Assembly (NCBI GenBank): GCA_024401495.1
Contig: JAKSKW010000001.1
Location: forward strand, 84,406-148,405
Direction of reading: 5' to 3'
Length of the DNA stretch: 64,000 nt
DNA from: Paludibacteraceae bacterium
GTDB lineage: Bacteria; Bacteroidota; Bacteroidia; Bacteroidales; Paludibacteraceae
Shown in pieces: positions 8,964 to 18,282 of this stretch. The notes under the pieces were generated by a model. That model searched no databases. It saw nothing but the letters and a program-made list of their open reading frames with translations, and was not told the origin of the DNA. How positions within the stretch are numbered: the stretch's first letter is position 1; the number at the start of each line of letters is the position of its first letter. The position numbers and the translations under genes were made by a program.

Positions 8964-9704
8964 ATGAAAGTAGTAATCAACGACGAATATAAGAATTACG
9001 TAGATCTTGCCAACTTTTTAAAGAGTCTGGACACACGTTACAAGAAGAAAGGTAGAACTCTACACGTTGACAACAACGCAGTAAGAAGTTTCGCCATCAC
9101 AGAGCTTGGCAGAGAAATCGTAGTCAAGAGATATCAGAAGAACGTCAAGATGCAGCGTCTTGTCTACGCTCTATTCAAAAAGTGTCAGGCACAAAAGGCA
9201 TACGAGAATGCTCTCAAACTTCTTACATTAGGTATTGAGACTCCTAATCCAATCGGATATGTGAAGCAGACGAAAATCGGTTTGATGGACTACTGTTATT
9301 TCGCCTCAGAGAAATCGGCAGCTCAATGCGTCGACACATTGGTTCATTATGGAAGATTGCTTGATTATGACCTTGCTATGGCACTCGCAAGATACATGGT
9401 ATCTCTACACACAAAAGGAATCTTGCACCACAATTTGAAAGAAGGCAATATTCTATACTATAAAGATGCCGACACCAACTACCATTTCGTTTTGGTGGAC
9501 AACAACACAATCGAGTTCACAGAGAGAGACCTTTCCGTCCGTGAGAGACTTCAGAATATATGCAAGTTTGGAGACAAAGACATCTACTTGCAGTTGGTAA
9601 GTTGCTACGCCGAAGTTTTAGGATTGGATAAGAAGTTGGCTGCGCAAGAGGCGTCGGAAATCAGAGACGAATACGAGCAGAAAAGAAAAAATCAGAAAAA
9701 ATAA
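8964..9704 (+). CDS. InaA/WaaP-type kinase-like paralogue with altered catalytic loop
   Basis: This 246-residue protein is a tandem paralogue of the gene at 8046. It keeps VVKRY, GNILYY and LVDNNT, but the catalytic loop reads HHNLKEGN: the Asp of the HxD motif is Asn157 here. This change usually abolishes phosphotransfer in protein-kinase-like folds, so the product may be a pseudokinase or allosteric partner of the first protein, or an enzyme of altered activity. The gene has its own -7 element and intact reading frame, so it is not decayed. It ends in a Lys/Arg-rich tail. Confidence 0.8.
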   Translation: MKVVINDEYKNYVDLANFLKSLDTRYKKKGRTLHVDNNAVRSFAITELGREIVVKRYQKNVKMQRLVYALFKKCQAQKAYENALKLLTLGIETPNPIGYVKQTKIGLMDYCYFASEKSAAQCVDTLVHYGRLLDYDLAMALARYMVSLHTKGILHHNLKEGNILYYKDADTNYHFVLVDNNTIEFTERDLSVRERLQNICKFGDKDIYLQLVSCYAEVLGLDKKLAAQEASEIRDEYEQKRKNQKK

Positions 9705-9715
9705 AATCATACACA

Positions 9716-9840
9716 GTAGAGACGGGGCATGTCCCCGTCTTTCTTTGTATGGGCATGCCTCGTCTTTCATTTTTATTTCCAAAACATCCGTAGAGACGGG
9801 GCATGCCCCGTCTTTCTTTGTTTACATGTCCCCATCTTTC
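9716..9840. repeat. GTAGAGACGGGGC hairpin repeats
   Basis: Two full copies (9716-9744 and 9790-9815) and two half-copies of the GTAGAGACGGGGCATG hairpin fill the gap after the second kinase gene. Together with the element at 9861-9974 they account for the 336-bp gap before the LRR gene; no coding potential was seen there. Confidence 0.88.
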
Positions 9841-9860
9841 TTTTGAGTATATAATATAGC

Positions 9861-9974
9861 AGTTGTCCAACATACGCTTTATTTATACGCTCGCCCTACG
9901 GGCTCGCGTTGGGGGAGGGGCAAGGGCCCAAAAATCAAACATGGGCCCTTTGTAATCCTCATTTTTGGACAACT
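9861..9974 (-). repeat. MITE-like element with TTGGACAACT inverted ends (complete, reverse orientation)
   Basis: The 114-bp element starts AGTTGTCCAA and ends TTGGACAACT, a perfect 10-bp terminal inverted repeat. Internally (reverse strand) it carries GAGGATT, a GGGCCC stem, and GCGAGCCCGTAGGGCGAGCG. Six other full or partial copies occur in this window. There is no open reading frame inside. Confidence 0.85.
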
Positions 9975-9999
9975 ACTATATATTCTCCTATATTTCTCC

Positions 10000-10007
10000 T
10001 ATATTTG
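10000..10007 (+). promoter_or_regulatory. -7 element of the LRR gene
   Basis: TATATTTG matches TAnnTTTG, 33 bp before the ATG at 10041. Confidence 0.55.
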
Positions 10008-10040
10008 TCATAACTAAATGCAACCTAAAAGGATAACGAT

Positions 10041-11612
10041 ATGGATTCAAACTACGAAATACACATAAATGAAGACGGCTCTTGCAGAATCAAGAAATAC
10101 ACAGGAAAAGACAAAGAGATTATCATTCCAAATTCAATTGACGGACACAAAGTAAAAAGCATTGGAGAAAGTGCTTTCTGCAACAATCAAGACATCACAA
10201 AAGTTGTCATTTCTGAAGGAGTAGAAATAATTGAATTAGGTGCATTTTGCGATTGTACAAATCTGACCGACATTGAGATTCCAGACACTGTCACACAAAT
10301 TGGTGATTATTATCCAGATAGATATTACGATTGGGGCACATTCAACAATTGCACAAATTTAACCAACGTAAGACTATCCGCTAATTTAAAGAGAATCAAC
10401 ATAAAGACATTTTCAAATTGCACCAGTCTAAAAAGAATAGTCATTCCAGAAGGAGTCACAGACATTGACTACGCCGCATTCAGATGTTGTGAGTCGCTCA
10501 CCGATGTGGTTCTCAGCGACACAGTCGAATGTATCGACGACGCTGCATTTGGAGGATGCGTCAATTTAACCAACATAAACATTCCAAAGAATCTCAAGCA
10601 TATAGGAATTTGGGCGTTTGGAGGATGCGACAAAATCCCTGGACATCTATTGATACACAATGGAAAAGGAGAAGATGGCAATATTTCGACAGACTGCCTT
10701 TGGATTGGATCAAGAGATAATTGTGTCGACATCGCTATTCCAGATGGAGTAACAAAAATCGGCAATTGTTGCTTTAGCGATTGTCATGCACTTAAGAAAG
10801 TGGTTATTCCAGCAAGTGTAAAGGAGATAGGAGACAAAGCATTTGAAGAATGTGAGTCGCTGACAGACATCGCCATTCCGAATGGAGTGGAAGTTATTGG
10901 TAACGACGTCTTTTACAGTTGTTCGGGATTAAAAGAGGTCGAGATTCCTGACAGTGTGACAGAAATATGTTCAGGAGCTTTCGCTGGCTGCATAAATCTC
11001 GAAAAGATAGTTCTTTCAAAAAACTTACAATACTTAGGAAGAATGCCAGAGAATGCCCTCTTAGATGATTGCAGAAGCGTTTTGCAGAGCTGCAAAGACA
11101 CCTTCGACGGATGTTCAAAACTTACAGACATAGACATTCCACAAAGCATAAAGTATTTCGAGCATAGTGATTTCATCAGCAATATACCAGGACGATTATT
11201 TGTCTACACAGGTTATGATGACATATGGGACACTTATACAAATAATAGTGATCCAGTCACGATATGTTCATGGATTGGCAAAAAAGAAGACTGCAAAGAG
11301 GTTGTAATACCTCAAGGAGTGGAGATAATTGCGTCAAGTGCGTTTGAAGGATGCACTAACTTAACCAATATCATAATTCCAGATGGAGTCCGAGAGATTC
11401 GCGACAAAACATTTAAGGACTGTAAGAGTTTGATTAGCATTAACATTCCAGACAGTGTCACTCATATAGCAAGAAATGCCTTTAAAGGTTGCGACAATCT
11501 GATGGATCTAAACATGCCTATTGGTCTAATGGAGGAACAAATGTCTCAGTGGCAAGAGCAAAACCACAATCCAGAGACAAACAGACAAGACAATGATGAG
11601 TTGCCTTTTTAA
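10041..11612 (+). CDS. BspA-like leucine-rich repeat (LRR_5) protein
   Basis: The 523-residue protein consists of about 14-16 tandem repeats of the BspA/Treponema type, with the pattern IPxxVTxIGxxAFxxCxxLTxI running from about residue 25 to 500. There is no signal peptide or lipobox at MDSNYEIHINEDGS, unlike classical surface BspA adhesins, and no C-terminal secretion domain. The C-terminal 30 residues are polar (Gln/Asn/Asp). The product may be cytoplasmic or leave the cell by another route. The Cys-rich repeat positions (one Cys in most repeats) are typical. Function is unknown; protein binding is the usual role of the fold. Confidence 0.9.
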   Translation: MDSNYEIHINEDGSCRIKKYTGKDKEIIIPNSIDGHKVKSIGESAFCNNQDITKVVISEGVEIIELGAFCDCTNLTDIEIPDTVTQIGDYYPDRYYDWGTFNNCTNLTNVRLSANLKRINIKTFSNCTSLKRIVIPEGVTDIDYAAFRCCESLTDVVLSDTVECIDDAAFGGCVNLTNINIPKNLKHIGIWAFGGCDKIPGHLLIHNGKGEDGNISTDCLWIGSRDNCVDIAIPDGVTKIGNCCFSDCHALKKVVIPASVKEIGDKAFEECESLTDIAIPNGVEVIGNDVFYSCSGLKEVEIPDSVTEICSGAFAGCINLEKIVLSKNLQYLGRMPENALLDDCRSVLQSCKDTFDGCSKLTDIDIPQSIKYFEHSDFISNIPGRLFVYTGYDDIWDTYTNNSDPVTICSWIGKKEDCKEVVIPQGVEIIASSAFEGCTNLTNIIIPDGVREIRDKTFKDCKSLISINIPDSVTHIARNAFKGCDNLMDLNMPIGLMEEQMSQWQEQNHNPETNRQDNDELPF

Positions 11613-11695
11613 TGAAGGAGGCTAATACATAAAATAAATACAGCCATTCTCATCACGATTTACGTTTTATGAATTACGAATTTCAAAAATCTTTG

Positions 11696-11703
11696 TATCT
11701 TTG
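11696..11703 (+). promoter_or_regulatory. -7 element of the threonine operon
   Basis: TATCTTTG matches TAnnTTTG; the leader to the ATG at 11759 is about 48 nt. No leader peptide with Thr/Ile runs and no attenuator hairpin was seen. Confidence 0.6.
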
Positions 11704-11758
11704 CAAATTGATAAAGAATATTCATTTGTAGTCGTAAATAATATACAATACAACATAT

Positions 11759-14164
11759 ATGAAAGTGCTAAAATTTGGCGGTGCAATCGTAGGTTCCGCT
11801 GAACATTTAAAGAAGGTGAAGAGCATAGTTGAGGCAGAAAAGAACCCTATCGTGGTGGTTTCAGCTATGGACGGAGTGACTGATCTCCTAGAAGAGATCG
11901 TTGAAGAGGCGTCTACTGGCGACTCAAAGTCTATAATCAGCAGATATGAGGATTTGAAGACCCGTCACACCGAATTGGCACGTCAGGTGGTGCCTGCAGA
12001 CAGTCAGTCGGCTGCTCTTAGCGAACTTAACCGTCTTTACGCAGAGATGGATAGCATGTTGCAGGCTCTAACCATTTTCCGTGACTGGACAGACAATATC
12101 CTAGCTACATTCCTTTCTTACGGCGAGCGTCTTGTTTCCGTTATCGTTGGTGAGATGATCGGTGCAAGAGTGCTTGACTCTACTCGCTTCATCATCGCTG
12201 AGGGCGACGCGGATTGCGGATACACAATCGACGAGGAGAGCACAACTGAGAAGATCAAGGCTGCTTTCTCTAAGATCAAGGGTGCTGTGGTTTGCCAGGG
12301 ATTCATCGCAGGAACAAACGACGACGAGGTTGCAACTCTAGGTCGTGGCTCATCTGATCTAACTGCCGCTACAATCGCTAAGGTATTGGGAGCACAGGAG
12401 ATGCAGGTGTGGAAGCCAAACGACGAGTTTATGAGTGCTGATCCTAACAAGATCTCGTCGGCTTACCTAATCGAGCACATGAGCTACGAGGAGGCAAGAG
12501 AGCTTTCTATAAACGGTGTCGGAACATTGTTCTCTGACGCTCTTACTCCACTTGCAGAGGCTAACATTCCTCTATCAATGAAGAATATCTGCAATGGAAA
12601 CACAACAGTGATCTCTTCTACACCAAATCCAGAGGACAAGGTGATCAAGGGAATCGCAAGTCAGGACGACTGTGTGATGTTCACATTCTCAGGTCTTCCT
12701 TCAGACTATCTTCCACGTATGGTCTCTGAGGCAGCTATGGTGCTTGAGAGCGACCACGTGCCATATACAGTATTCTCACTTTCTGCAGCTGGCGGTTCAT
12801 TCTCAGTTTGCGTTCCAGTGGAATACGAAGGCTACTTCAACTCGTTGAGCCAGAGCCTAACAAACATGAACGCTTGCAAGGTGCAGACAATGCGTGATCT
12901 TGCTTCAGTTGTCATCGTAGGTGAGAACATGAAGAACGCAACTGGTACAGCAGGCAAGCTATTCAACGCTCTTGGCAGAAACAACATCAACATCGTCGCA
13001 ATGAACCAGGGTTCATCTGAGACAAGCATCACTGTAGTGCTTGAGAAGAAGAACATCAAGAAGGCGTTGAACGCTATCCACGAGTCATTCTTCTTGACTG
13101 AGTACCAGGAGTTGAACATCTTCGTAGTTGGTACAGGTACAGTGGGAGGAAGCTTGCTTGAGCAGCTTCACTCACAGAAGGAGCTTATCATGAACCAGAA
13201 CGGTGTTAAGCTTAACGTGATGGGTGTTGCCGACGTTTCAAAATTCATCTTGGACCGTAACGGCGTCGACTTGACTAAGTACAACGAGCTTTTGAAGACA
13301 GAGGGTAAGGAGTCAACTCCAGAGTCGTTGAAAAAGGCTTTGTTCGAGCTTAACGCATTCAACTGTGTATTCGTAGACTGTACAGCTGCTCCAGCAATCG
13401 CAGCAATGTACTCAGATTTGCTACAGCACAACATCTCAGTCGTTTGTGCTAACAAGATCGCAGCTTCTGGCGACTACGACAACTACATCAATTTGAAGAA
13501 TACTGCTCGTAAGAGAGGTATCAAATATCTATTCGAGACTAACGTAGGTGCAGGTCTACCAATCATCAACACAATCGGTGATTTGATCTACTCTGGCGAT
13601 AGAATCGTGAAGCTTGAGGCTGTTCTTTCAGGAACATTGAACTTCATCTTCAACACAATCAGCGAGGAGATTCCTTTAAGCAAGGCAATCAAGATGGCTA
13701 TGGAGGCTCGTTTCGCTGAGCCAGATCCACGTATCGACTTGAGCGGTAAGGACGTGATCAGAAAGTTGGTTATCCTTGCCCGTGAGAGCGGTTTGAAGGT
13801 AAGCCAGGACGACGTGGAGAAGAACCTATTCATCCCTAACGACTTCTTCGAGGGTACACTTGACGACTTCTGGGGCAAGGTTGAGAAATTCGACGCTGAG
13901 TTCGAGGAGAAGAGAAAGGTTATCGCTGCAGAGGGCAAGCGTTGGAGATTCGTTGCAACTCTTGACGAAGGCAAGTGTAAGGTAGGTCTACAGGCTGTAG
14001 ACTCACGCCACCCATTCTACGATCTTGAGGGAAGCAACAACTTGATCATCATCAACACTGCAAGATACAAGGATCCAATGATGATCCGCGGTTATGGTGC
14101 AGGTGCTGCTGTAACAGCTGCCGGTGTATTCGCCGACATCATCAGCATCGCAAACATCCGATAA
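11759..14164 (+). CDS. thrA: Bifunctional aspartokinase / homoserine dehydrogenase
   Basis: The 801-residue protein starts with an aspartokinase domain (KFGGAIVGS near residue 5; GRGSSDLTA near 200), then two ACT regulatory domains (about 305-450, with GTAGKLFNALGRNNINIVA), then a homoserine dehydrogenase domain (about 460-801) with the NAD(P)-binding GTGTVGG and ETNVGAGLPII. It catalyses the first and third steps from aspartate to threonine and methionine. The ACT domains suggest feedback inhibition by threonine. The first Gly-rich motif reads KFGGAIVGS rather than the common KFGGTSV. First gene of a thrA-apgM-like-thrC unit. Confidence 0.97.
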   Translation: MKVLKFGGAIVGSAEHLKKVKSIVEAEKNPIVVVSAMDGVTDLLEEIVEEASTGDSKSIISRYEDLKTRHTELARQVVPADSQSAALSELNRLYAEMDSMLQALTIFRDWTDNILATFLSYGERLVSVIVGEMIGARVLDSTRFIIAEGDADCGYTIDEESTTEKIKAAFSKIKGAVVCQGFIAGTNDDEVATLGRGSSDLTAATIAKVLGAQEMQVWKPNDEFMSADPNKISSAYLIEHMSYEEARELSINGVGTLFSDALTPLAEANIPLSMKNICNGNTTVISSTPNPEDKVIKGIASQDDCVMFTFSGLPSDYLPRMVSEAAMVLESDHVPYTVFSLSAAGGSFSVCVPVEYEGYFNSLSQSLTNMNACKVQTMRDLASVVIVGENMKNATGTAGKLFNALGRNNINIVAMNQGSSETSITVVLEKKNIKKALNAIHESFFLTEYQELNIFVVGTGTVGGSLLEQLHSQKELIMNQNGVKLNVMGVADVSKFILDRNGVDLTKYNELLKTEGKESTPESLKKALFELNAFNCVFVDCTAAPAIAAMYSDLLQHNISVVCANKIAASGDYDNYINLKNTARKRGIKYLFETNVGAGLPIINTIGDLIYSGDRIVKLEAVLSGTLNFIFNTISEEIPLSKAIKMAMEARFAEPDPRIDLSGKDVIRKLVILARESGLKVSQDDVEKNLFIPNDFFEGTLDDFWGKVEKFDAEFEEKRKVIAAEGKRWRFVATLDEGKCKVGLQAVDSRHPFYDLEGSNNLIIINTARYKDPMMIRGYGAGAAVTAAGVFADIISIANIR

Positions 14165-14177
14165 TGATTCTACGATT

Positions 14178-15386
14178 ATGAAGCATTTGATTATCCTTGG
14201 CGACGGAATGGCGGACGAGCGTATTCCATCGTTGGGAAACAAAACAATACTTGAGGCAGCCAACATCCCTACTATAGACATGTTGGCAACAAAAGGACGC
14301 TGTGGACTATTGGAGACAGTGCCAGAGGGATTCCACCCAGGCAGTGAGATCGCCAACCTTGAAGTGTTGGGTTACGATGTCCGCAAGGTGTTTGAAGGCC
14401 GTGGTTCATTGGAAGCAGCCAGCATGGGTGTGGATATCGAGCCAGGTGAGATGGCAATGCGTTGCAATATCATCTGTATTGAGAACGGCATCATCAAAAA
14501 CCACTCGGCAGGTCATATCTCCGACGAAGAGGCATACGTGCTTATCGATTATCTAAATGAGAAACTTGGCGACGAGATCACTCGTTTCTTCCCAGGAATC
14601 TCATACCGTCACCTTTTGAAAATCAAGGGTGGAGATAAGAGAGTGAAGTGCACACCTCCTCACGACGTGCCAGGCACACCATACAAAGATGTGCTTGTAA
14701 AGGCAGAGGTGCCAGAAGCACAGAAGACAGCAGACTTGCTTAATGAGTTGATTATCAAGTCGCAGGAAATCCTTTCTGAGCATCCGATCAACAAAGCCCG
14801 CGTCGCAGCAGGGAAAGATCCAGCCAACAGCATCTGGCCATGGTCGGCAGGCTACAAGCCACAGATGAAAACCTTGAAAGAGGAGTACGGAGTCAAGAGT
14901 GGAGCTGTGATCTCAGCGGTGGATTTGATCCGAGGAATCGGCAAATACGCAGGTCTTGACATCATCGAAGTGGAAGGTGCAACAGGTTTGTTCGACACCA
15001 ACTACGAAGGCAAGGCTCAAGCCACAATCGACGCCTTGAAGAAATCAGATTTCGTTTATCTTCACATCGAGGCAAGTGACGAGGCTGGACATGAAGGCAA
15101 TGTGGATTTGAAATTGAAGACGGTGGAATACCTTGAGAACAGAATCGTAAAGCCAATCTACGAGGAAGTTAAGAACTGGAATGAGCCAGTGGCAATCGCC
15201 ATCCTTCCAGACCACCCTACTCCATGTCGAATCAAGACTCACATTTCAGCACCAATCCCATTCTTGATCTACAAACCAGGAGTAGACGGAGATAACGTGA
15301 AGAAATACGATGAGTTCTCTTGTGCAGACGGTGCATACGGCACATTAGTCGGCGACGAATTCATCAAAGCATTGCTTGACGACTAA
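14178..15386 (+). CDS. Cofactor-independent phosphoglycerate mutase-like protein, probable homoserine kinase
   Basis: The ATG at 14178 gives 402 residues (MKHLIILGDGMADERIP); the upstream in-frame ATG at 14124 lies within thrA. The protein belongs to the alkaline-phosphatase superfamily, ApgM-like: metal-binding Asp in LGDGMAD, the nucleophile region HPGSEIANLEVLGYD, and the C-terminal metal ligands in DEAGHEG and DHPTP. Members of this subfamily placed between thrA and thrC have been proposed to be homoserine kinases, replacing GHMP-type ThrB, which is absent here. It begins 13 bp after thrA, so it is co-transcribed. The fold is sure; the homoserine kinase role rests on context. Confidence 0.88.
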   Translation: MKHLIILGDGMADERIPSLGNKTILEAANIPTIDMLATKGRCGLLETVPEGFHPGSEIANLEVLGYDVRKVFEGRGSLEAASMGVDIEPGEMAMRCNIICIENGIIKNHSAGHISDEEAYVLIDYLNEKLGDEITRFFPGISYRHLLKIKGGDKRVKCTPPHDVPGTPYKDVLVKAEVPEAQKTADLLNELIIKSQEILSEHPINKARVAAGKDPANSIWPWSAGYKPQMKTLKEEYGVKSGAVISAVDLIRGIGKYAGLDIIEVEGATGLFDTNYEGKAQATIDALKKSDFVYLHIEASDEAGHEGNVDLKLKTVEYLENRIVKPIYEEVKNWNEPVAIAILPDHPTPCRIKTHISAPIPFLIYKPGVDGDNVKKYDEFSCADGAYGTLVGDEFIKALLDD

Positions 15387-15407
15387 AATCGGTATGATTA
15401 AATCTGC

Positions 15408-15490
15408 GGTTGTCAAAAGCGAGGATTGTTAAGGGCGGAACGCCCTAACCCACCCACAAATGCGAGCCCGTAAGGGCGAGCTTTAATAAA
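15408..15490 (+). repeat. MITE-like element, partial copy
   Basis: This begins GGTTGTCAAAA (a degenerate end), continues GAGGATTGTTAAGGGCGGAA, and has GCGAGCCCGTAAGGGCGAGC, but the right inverted end is missing. It is followed by a CCACAGAGGTTCAAAGATCA fragment of another repeat family (15491-15515). Confidence 0.75.
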
Positions 15491-15602
15491 ACCACAGAGG
15501 TTCAAAGATCACAGAGCATTTTGCAAGCGTAAAAAAATAAGAATATTTGAATAAGAGCATAATTCTTAATTTTTATCTCTTAATTCTTAATTTTATAAAT
15601 AG

Positions 15603-16904
15603 ATGAAGTATTATAGCACAAATAAAAAGGCAGACAAAGCCACTTTGCAGCAGGCCGTAGTAAAAGGACTTGCAGCAGACAAAGGTTTGTTCATGCCAGA
15701 AGTGATCAAGCATCTTCCTGACTCATTCTTCGAAGGCATGAAGGACATGAGCCTACAGGAGATTGCCTACGTTGTTGCAGACGCATTCTTTGGTGAGGAT
15801 GTAGACGCAGAGTCGTTGAAGAAGATTGTGTACGACACACTATCATTCGACATTCCTCTAGCCCACGTCAACGACAACATCTACAGTTTGGAACTTTACC
15901 ATGGACCAACACTTGCGTTCAAGGATGTAGGTGCAAGATTCATGTCGCGTCTACTTGGCTATTTCATCGCTAAGGAGGGACAGAAAGAGGTCAACGTATT
16001 GGTTGCCACTTCAGGAGATACAGGTTCAGCCGTAGCCAACGGATTCCTTGGAGTAGATGGCATCCGCGTCTTCGTGCTTTATCCCAAAGGAAAGGTTTCT
16101 CCAATCCAGGAGTGCCAGTTCACAACACTTGGCAAGAACATCACTGCCCTTGAGGTAGACGGAGTGTTCGATGACTGTCAGGCATTGGTTAAGTCAGCAT
16201 TCATGGATGCCGATCTTAACGCACACATGAAGCTAACAAGTGCCAACTCAATCAACGTAGCACGTTTCTTGCCACAGGCATTCTACTATTTCTACGCAGT
16301 GGCTCAGCTACACAAGATGGGCAAGAAAGACAATATCGTCATCTGTGTGCCATCAGGAAACTTCGGAAACATCACAGCCGGATTGTTCGGTAAGAGAATG
16401 GGATTGCCAGTCTCACGCTTCATCGCAGCCAACAACCGCAACGATATCTTCTTCAAGTATTTGCAGACAGGCAAGTACGAGCCAAAGTCATCCGTTCAGA
16501 CTATTGCTAACGCGATGGACGTTGGTGATCCAAGCAATTTCGCACGTATCTACGATCTATACGGAGCAAGCCACGCAGAGATCAGCAAAGAGATCAGCGG
16601 ATGCACATACACAGACGAGCAGATTGCAGAGACATTGGCAGACTGCTACAAGAAGACTGGCTACCTACTTGATCCTCACGGTGCAGTAGGATACAGAGCA
16701 TTGACAGAGATGCTTAAGCCAAACGAAGTCGGTGTATTCCTAGAGACAGCTCACCCAGCTAAGTTTAAGGACACAGTTGAGGGAATCATCAAGGACGAGG
16801 TCAAGATCCCAGCTAAACTTCAGGAGTTTATGAAGGGAGAGAAGCAGAGCGTCGCAATGACAAAGAACTTCGACGACTTCAAGAAATACCTGCTTAGCAA
16901 ATAA
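15603..16904 (+). CDS. thrC: Threonine synthase
   Basis: The 433-residue PLP enzyme converts O-phosphohomoserine to threonine. The PLP lysine is K107 in LYHGPTLAFKDVGARF, and the phosphate-binding loop is seen in ATSGDTGSAVANGF and CVPSGNFGNITAG. Length and the N-terminal YYSTN start match class-II-type threonine synthases. It is 216 bp downstream of the presumed homoserine kinase, a gap opened by repeat insertions, and is followed by a terminator. Confidence 0.97.
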   Translation: MKYYSTNKKADKATLQQAVVKGLAADKGLFMPEVIKHLPDSFFEGMKDMSLQEIAYVVADAFFGEDVDAESLKKIVYDTLSFDIPLAHVNDNIYSLELYHGPTLAFKDVGARFMSRLLGYFIAKEGQKEVNVLVATSGDTGSAVANGFLGVDGIRVFVLYPKGKVSPIQECQFTTLGKNITALEVDGVFDDCQALVKSAFMDADLNAHMKLTSANSINVARFLPQAFYYFYAVAQLHKMGKKDNIVICVPSGNFGNITAGLFGKRMGLPVSRFIAANNRNDIFFKYLQTGKYEPKSSVQTIANAMDVGDPSNFARIYDLYGASHAEISKEISGCTYTDEQIAETLADCYKKTGYLLDPHGAVGYRALTEMLKPNEVGVFLETAHPAKFKDTVEGIIKDEVKIPAKLQEFMKGEKQSVAMTKNFDDFKKYLLSK

Positions 16905-16940
16905 TGCATAATTCATAATGCATAATTCATAATTGTCGGT
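16903..16940. repeat. GCATAATTCATAAT tandem repeat
   Basis: Same repeat as at 6780, again directly after a stop codon and again continuing into TTGTCGG. The gap 16905-17211 holds this repeat, a terminator and a complete MITE-like element, and no gene. Confidence 0.8.
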
Positions 16941-16982
16941 ACAATCCATCAACGGGATTAAGCCAGACAACAAAACAATACC

Positions 16983-17014
16983 AAAGGCGGAGACAGCAAT
17001 GTTTCCGCCTTTGT
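16983..17014 (+). terminator. Terminator after thrC
   Basis: AAAGGCGGA pairs with TCCGCCTTT around the loop GACAGCAATGTT. The sequence is identical over about 30 nt to the terminator at 19783-19813. Confidence 0.82.
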
Positions 17015-17033
17015 TGATTTGTGGAGATTATAT

Positions 17034-17148
17034 AGCTTGTCCAATATGAGGATTGTTAAGAGCCCATGTCTTATTTTTGGGTCCTAACCCTCCTCCAACG
17101 CGAGCTCGGAGAGCGAGCGTATTAAGAAAAAAAGAGTATTGGACAACT
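17034..17148 (+). repeat. MITE-like element (complete)
   Basis: The 115-bp element runs from AGCTTGTCCAA to TTGGACAACT. Inside are GAGGATTGTTAAGAGCCCAT, a paired GGGTCC segment, and GCGAGCTCGGAGAGCGAGCG. Its right end abuts the promoter of the lipoprotein gene at 17212. Confidence 0.85.
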
Positions 17149-17166
17149 GCGTATATAATTATTATA

Positions 17167-17174
17167 TATTTTTG
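17167..17174 (+). promoter_or_regulatory. -7 element of the lipoprotein gene
   Basis: TATTTTTG matches TAnnTTTG. The stretch from the MITE end through this element to the first codons (17139-17222) is duplicated at 18199-18282. Confidence 0.6.
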
Positions 17175-17211
17175 CAAATAAAGAGAATTTCAAGGAATTA
17201 AGGATTTATCA

Positions 17212-18117
17212 ATGAAAGCATACATTACAATCATAAGCATTATCTCATGCATTATATTTAGTTCTTGCACACAAACGCAAGAGACTTCAAACAAAACGCC
17301 AGATGAGGTAGAATCGATTGATTCTTTTCCAACTAAACAAGAAGAGGTTATTGTTTCCGACGTTGATATCAACGACGACGATGATATCGACGAAGATGAA
17401 GAAATCGACGATGAAAATGTCGACAATCTTAAAGTAAAACTAGCCAAAGCGATCCGTTGTATTGCAAACAATAATGCTAAAGGTTTTGCGTCAAGATGCA
17501 ACTACCCCGTCAGAATAAACTGTTTGGACAAAACAGTCAGTACACCAGAAGAAATGATCGAGTTATTCGACATTCTGTTTCCTCAAGACCAACGTCATCT
17601 ATTCCAAAACAAATCTGAAAAAGATTGGGAAGAAATGGGCAGCAATGGAATCATGTATGGCGACGGAGATTTTTGGGATTCAAACTTTGATGGCAAGATC
17701 TCAGCAATAAATTTTGCTTCTAACGCGGTCAATGAATTGGAAGAGAAGAAAATAGAGGCAGCGTCTTCATGCTTACATCCATCTTTACAAAGCAAAGAAT
17801 GGAAAATATTAAAATCCTTCAAATGCAATGATGGCACCATTTTTAGAATTGATTACAAAGACAACAATGAGAAATGCCGATTTCTTTTATTCAAACAAGG
17901 AGAAGCGTTTAATACGATGCCTTCTTATGTGATGTATGGAGAACATGCTATGGAGGATGAAGGATATCACTTTAGCGATGAGGATGGAAACACAGCTACT
18001 TTCTATGAATTACGAGTCTATGAAGATTCACCATACGTATTGATGCTTTCTGACGGAACAGAAGTCGACGGCATAACACTCGTCAATTGGATGGATCTTG
18101 TGGAAAATCAAGAATAA
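17212..18117 (+). CDS. Lipoprotein of unknown function
   Basis: The 301-residue protein has a lipoprotein signal (MKAYITIISIISCIIFSSC, Cys19) followed by an acidic linker with a run of Asp/Glu (about residues 58-72). The remainder has no motif I recognise; the N-terminal part of the mature domain has an ARG-type polar helix and 'DILFPQDQRHLF', and the C-terminal part looks beta-rich (KFKCNDGTIFRIDYKD). Its signal region and promoter are paralogous to those of the next gene. Function unknown. Confidence 0.7.
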   Translation: MKAYITIISIISCIIFSSCTQTQETSNKTPDEVESIDSFPTKQEEVIVSDVDINDDDDIDEDEEIDDENVDNLKVKLAKAIRCIANNNAKGFASRCNYPVRINCLDKTVSTPEEMIELFDILFPQDQRHLFQNKSEKDWEEMGSNGIMYGDGDFWDSNFDGKISAINFASNAVNELEEKKIEAASSCLHPSLQSKEWKILKSFKCNDGTIFRIDYKDNNEKCRFLLFKQGEAFNTMPSYVMYGEHAMEDEGYHFSDEDGNTATFYELRVYEDSPYVLMLSDGTEVDGITLVNWMDLVENQE

Positions 18118-18198
18118 ATAACACTTCCGTCCAAAAAACTGAAACTTGAAACCAGAATCCAAAGGGATTCATGAGCGAGCAAACAAATTTAAGCGTGT

Positions 18199-18282
18199 TT
18201 GGCCAACTGCGTATATAATGATTATATATTTTTGCAAATAAAGATAATTGCAAGAAATTCAGAATTTATTAATGAAAGCATA
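18199..18282. repeat. Duplicated promoter/leader segment
   Basis: From GGCCAACTGCGTATATAATG to ATGAAAGCATAC this matches 17139-17222 with few differences, including a decayed MITE end, the TATTTTTG at 18227-18234 and the start codons. It marks a segmental duplication. Confidence 0.82.

Noticed and set aside
12118..12450. Reverse-strand frame opposite thrA
   Set aside because: Shadow of the biased codon use of thrA; no promoter and no similarity to a known family.
14124..14177. Upstream start for the phosphoglycerate mutase-like gene
   Set aside because: It lies inside the thrA reading frame, adds 18 non-conserved residues, and the family starts at MKHLIILGDGMAD.
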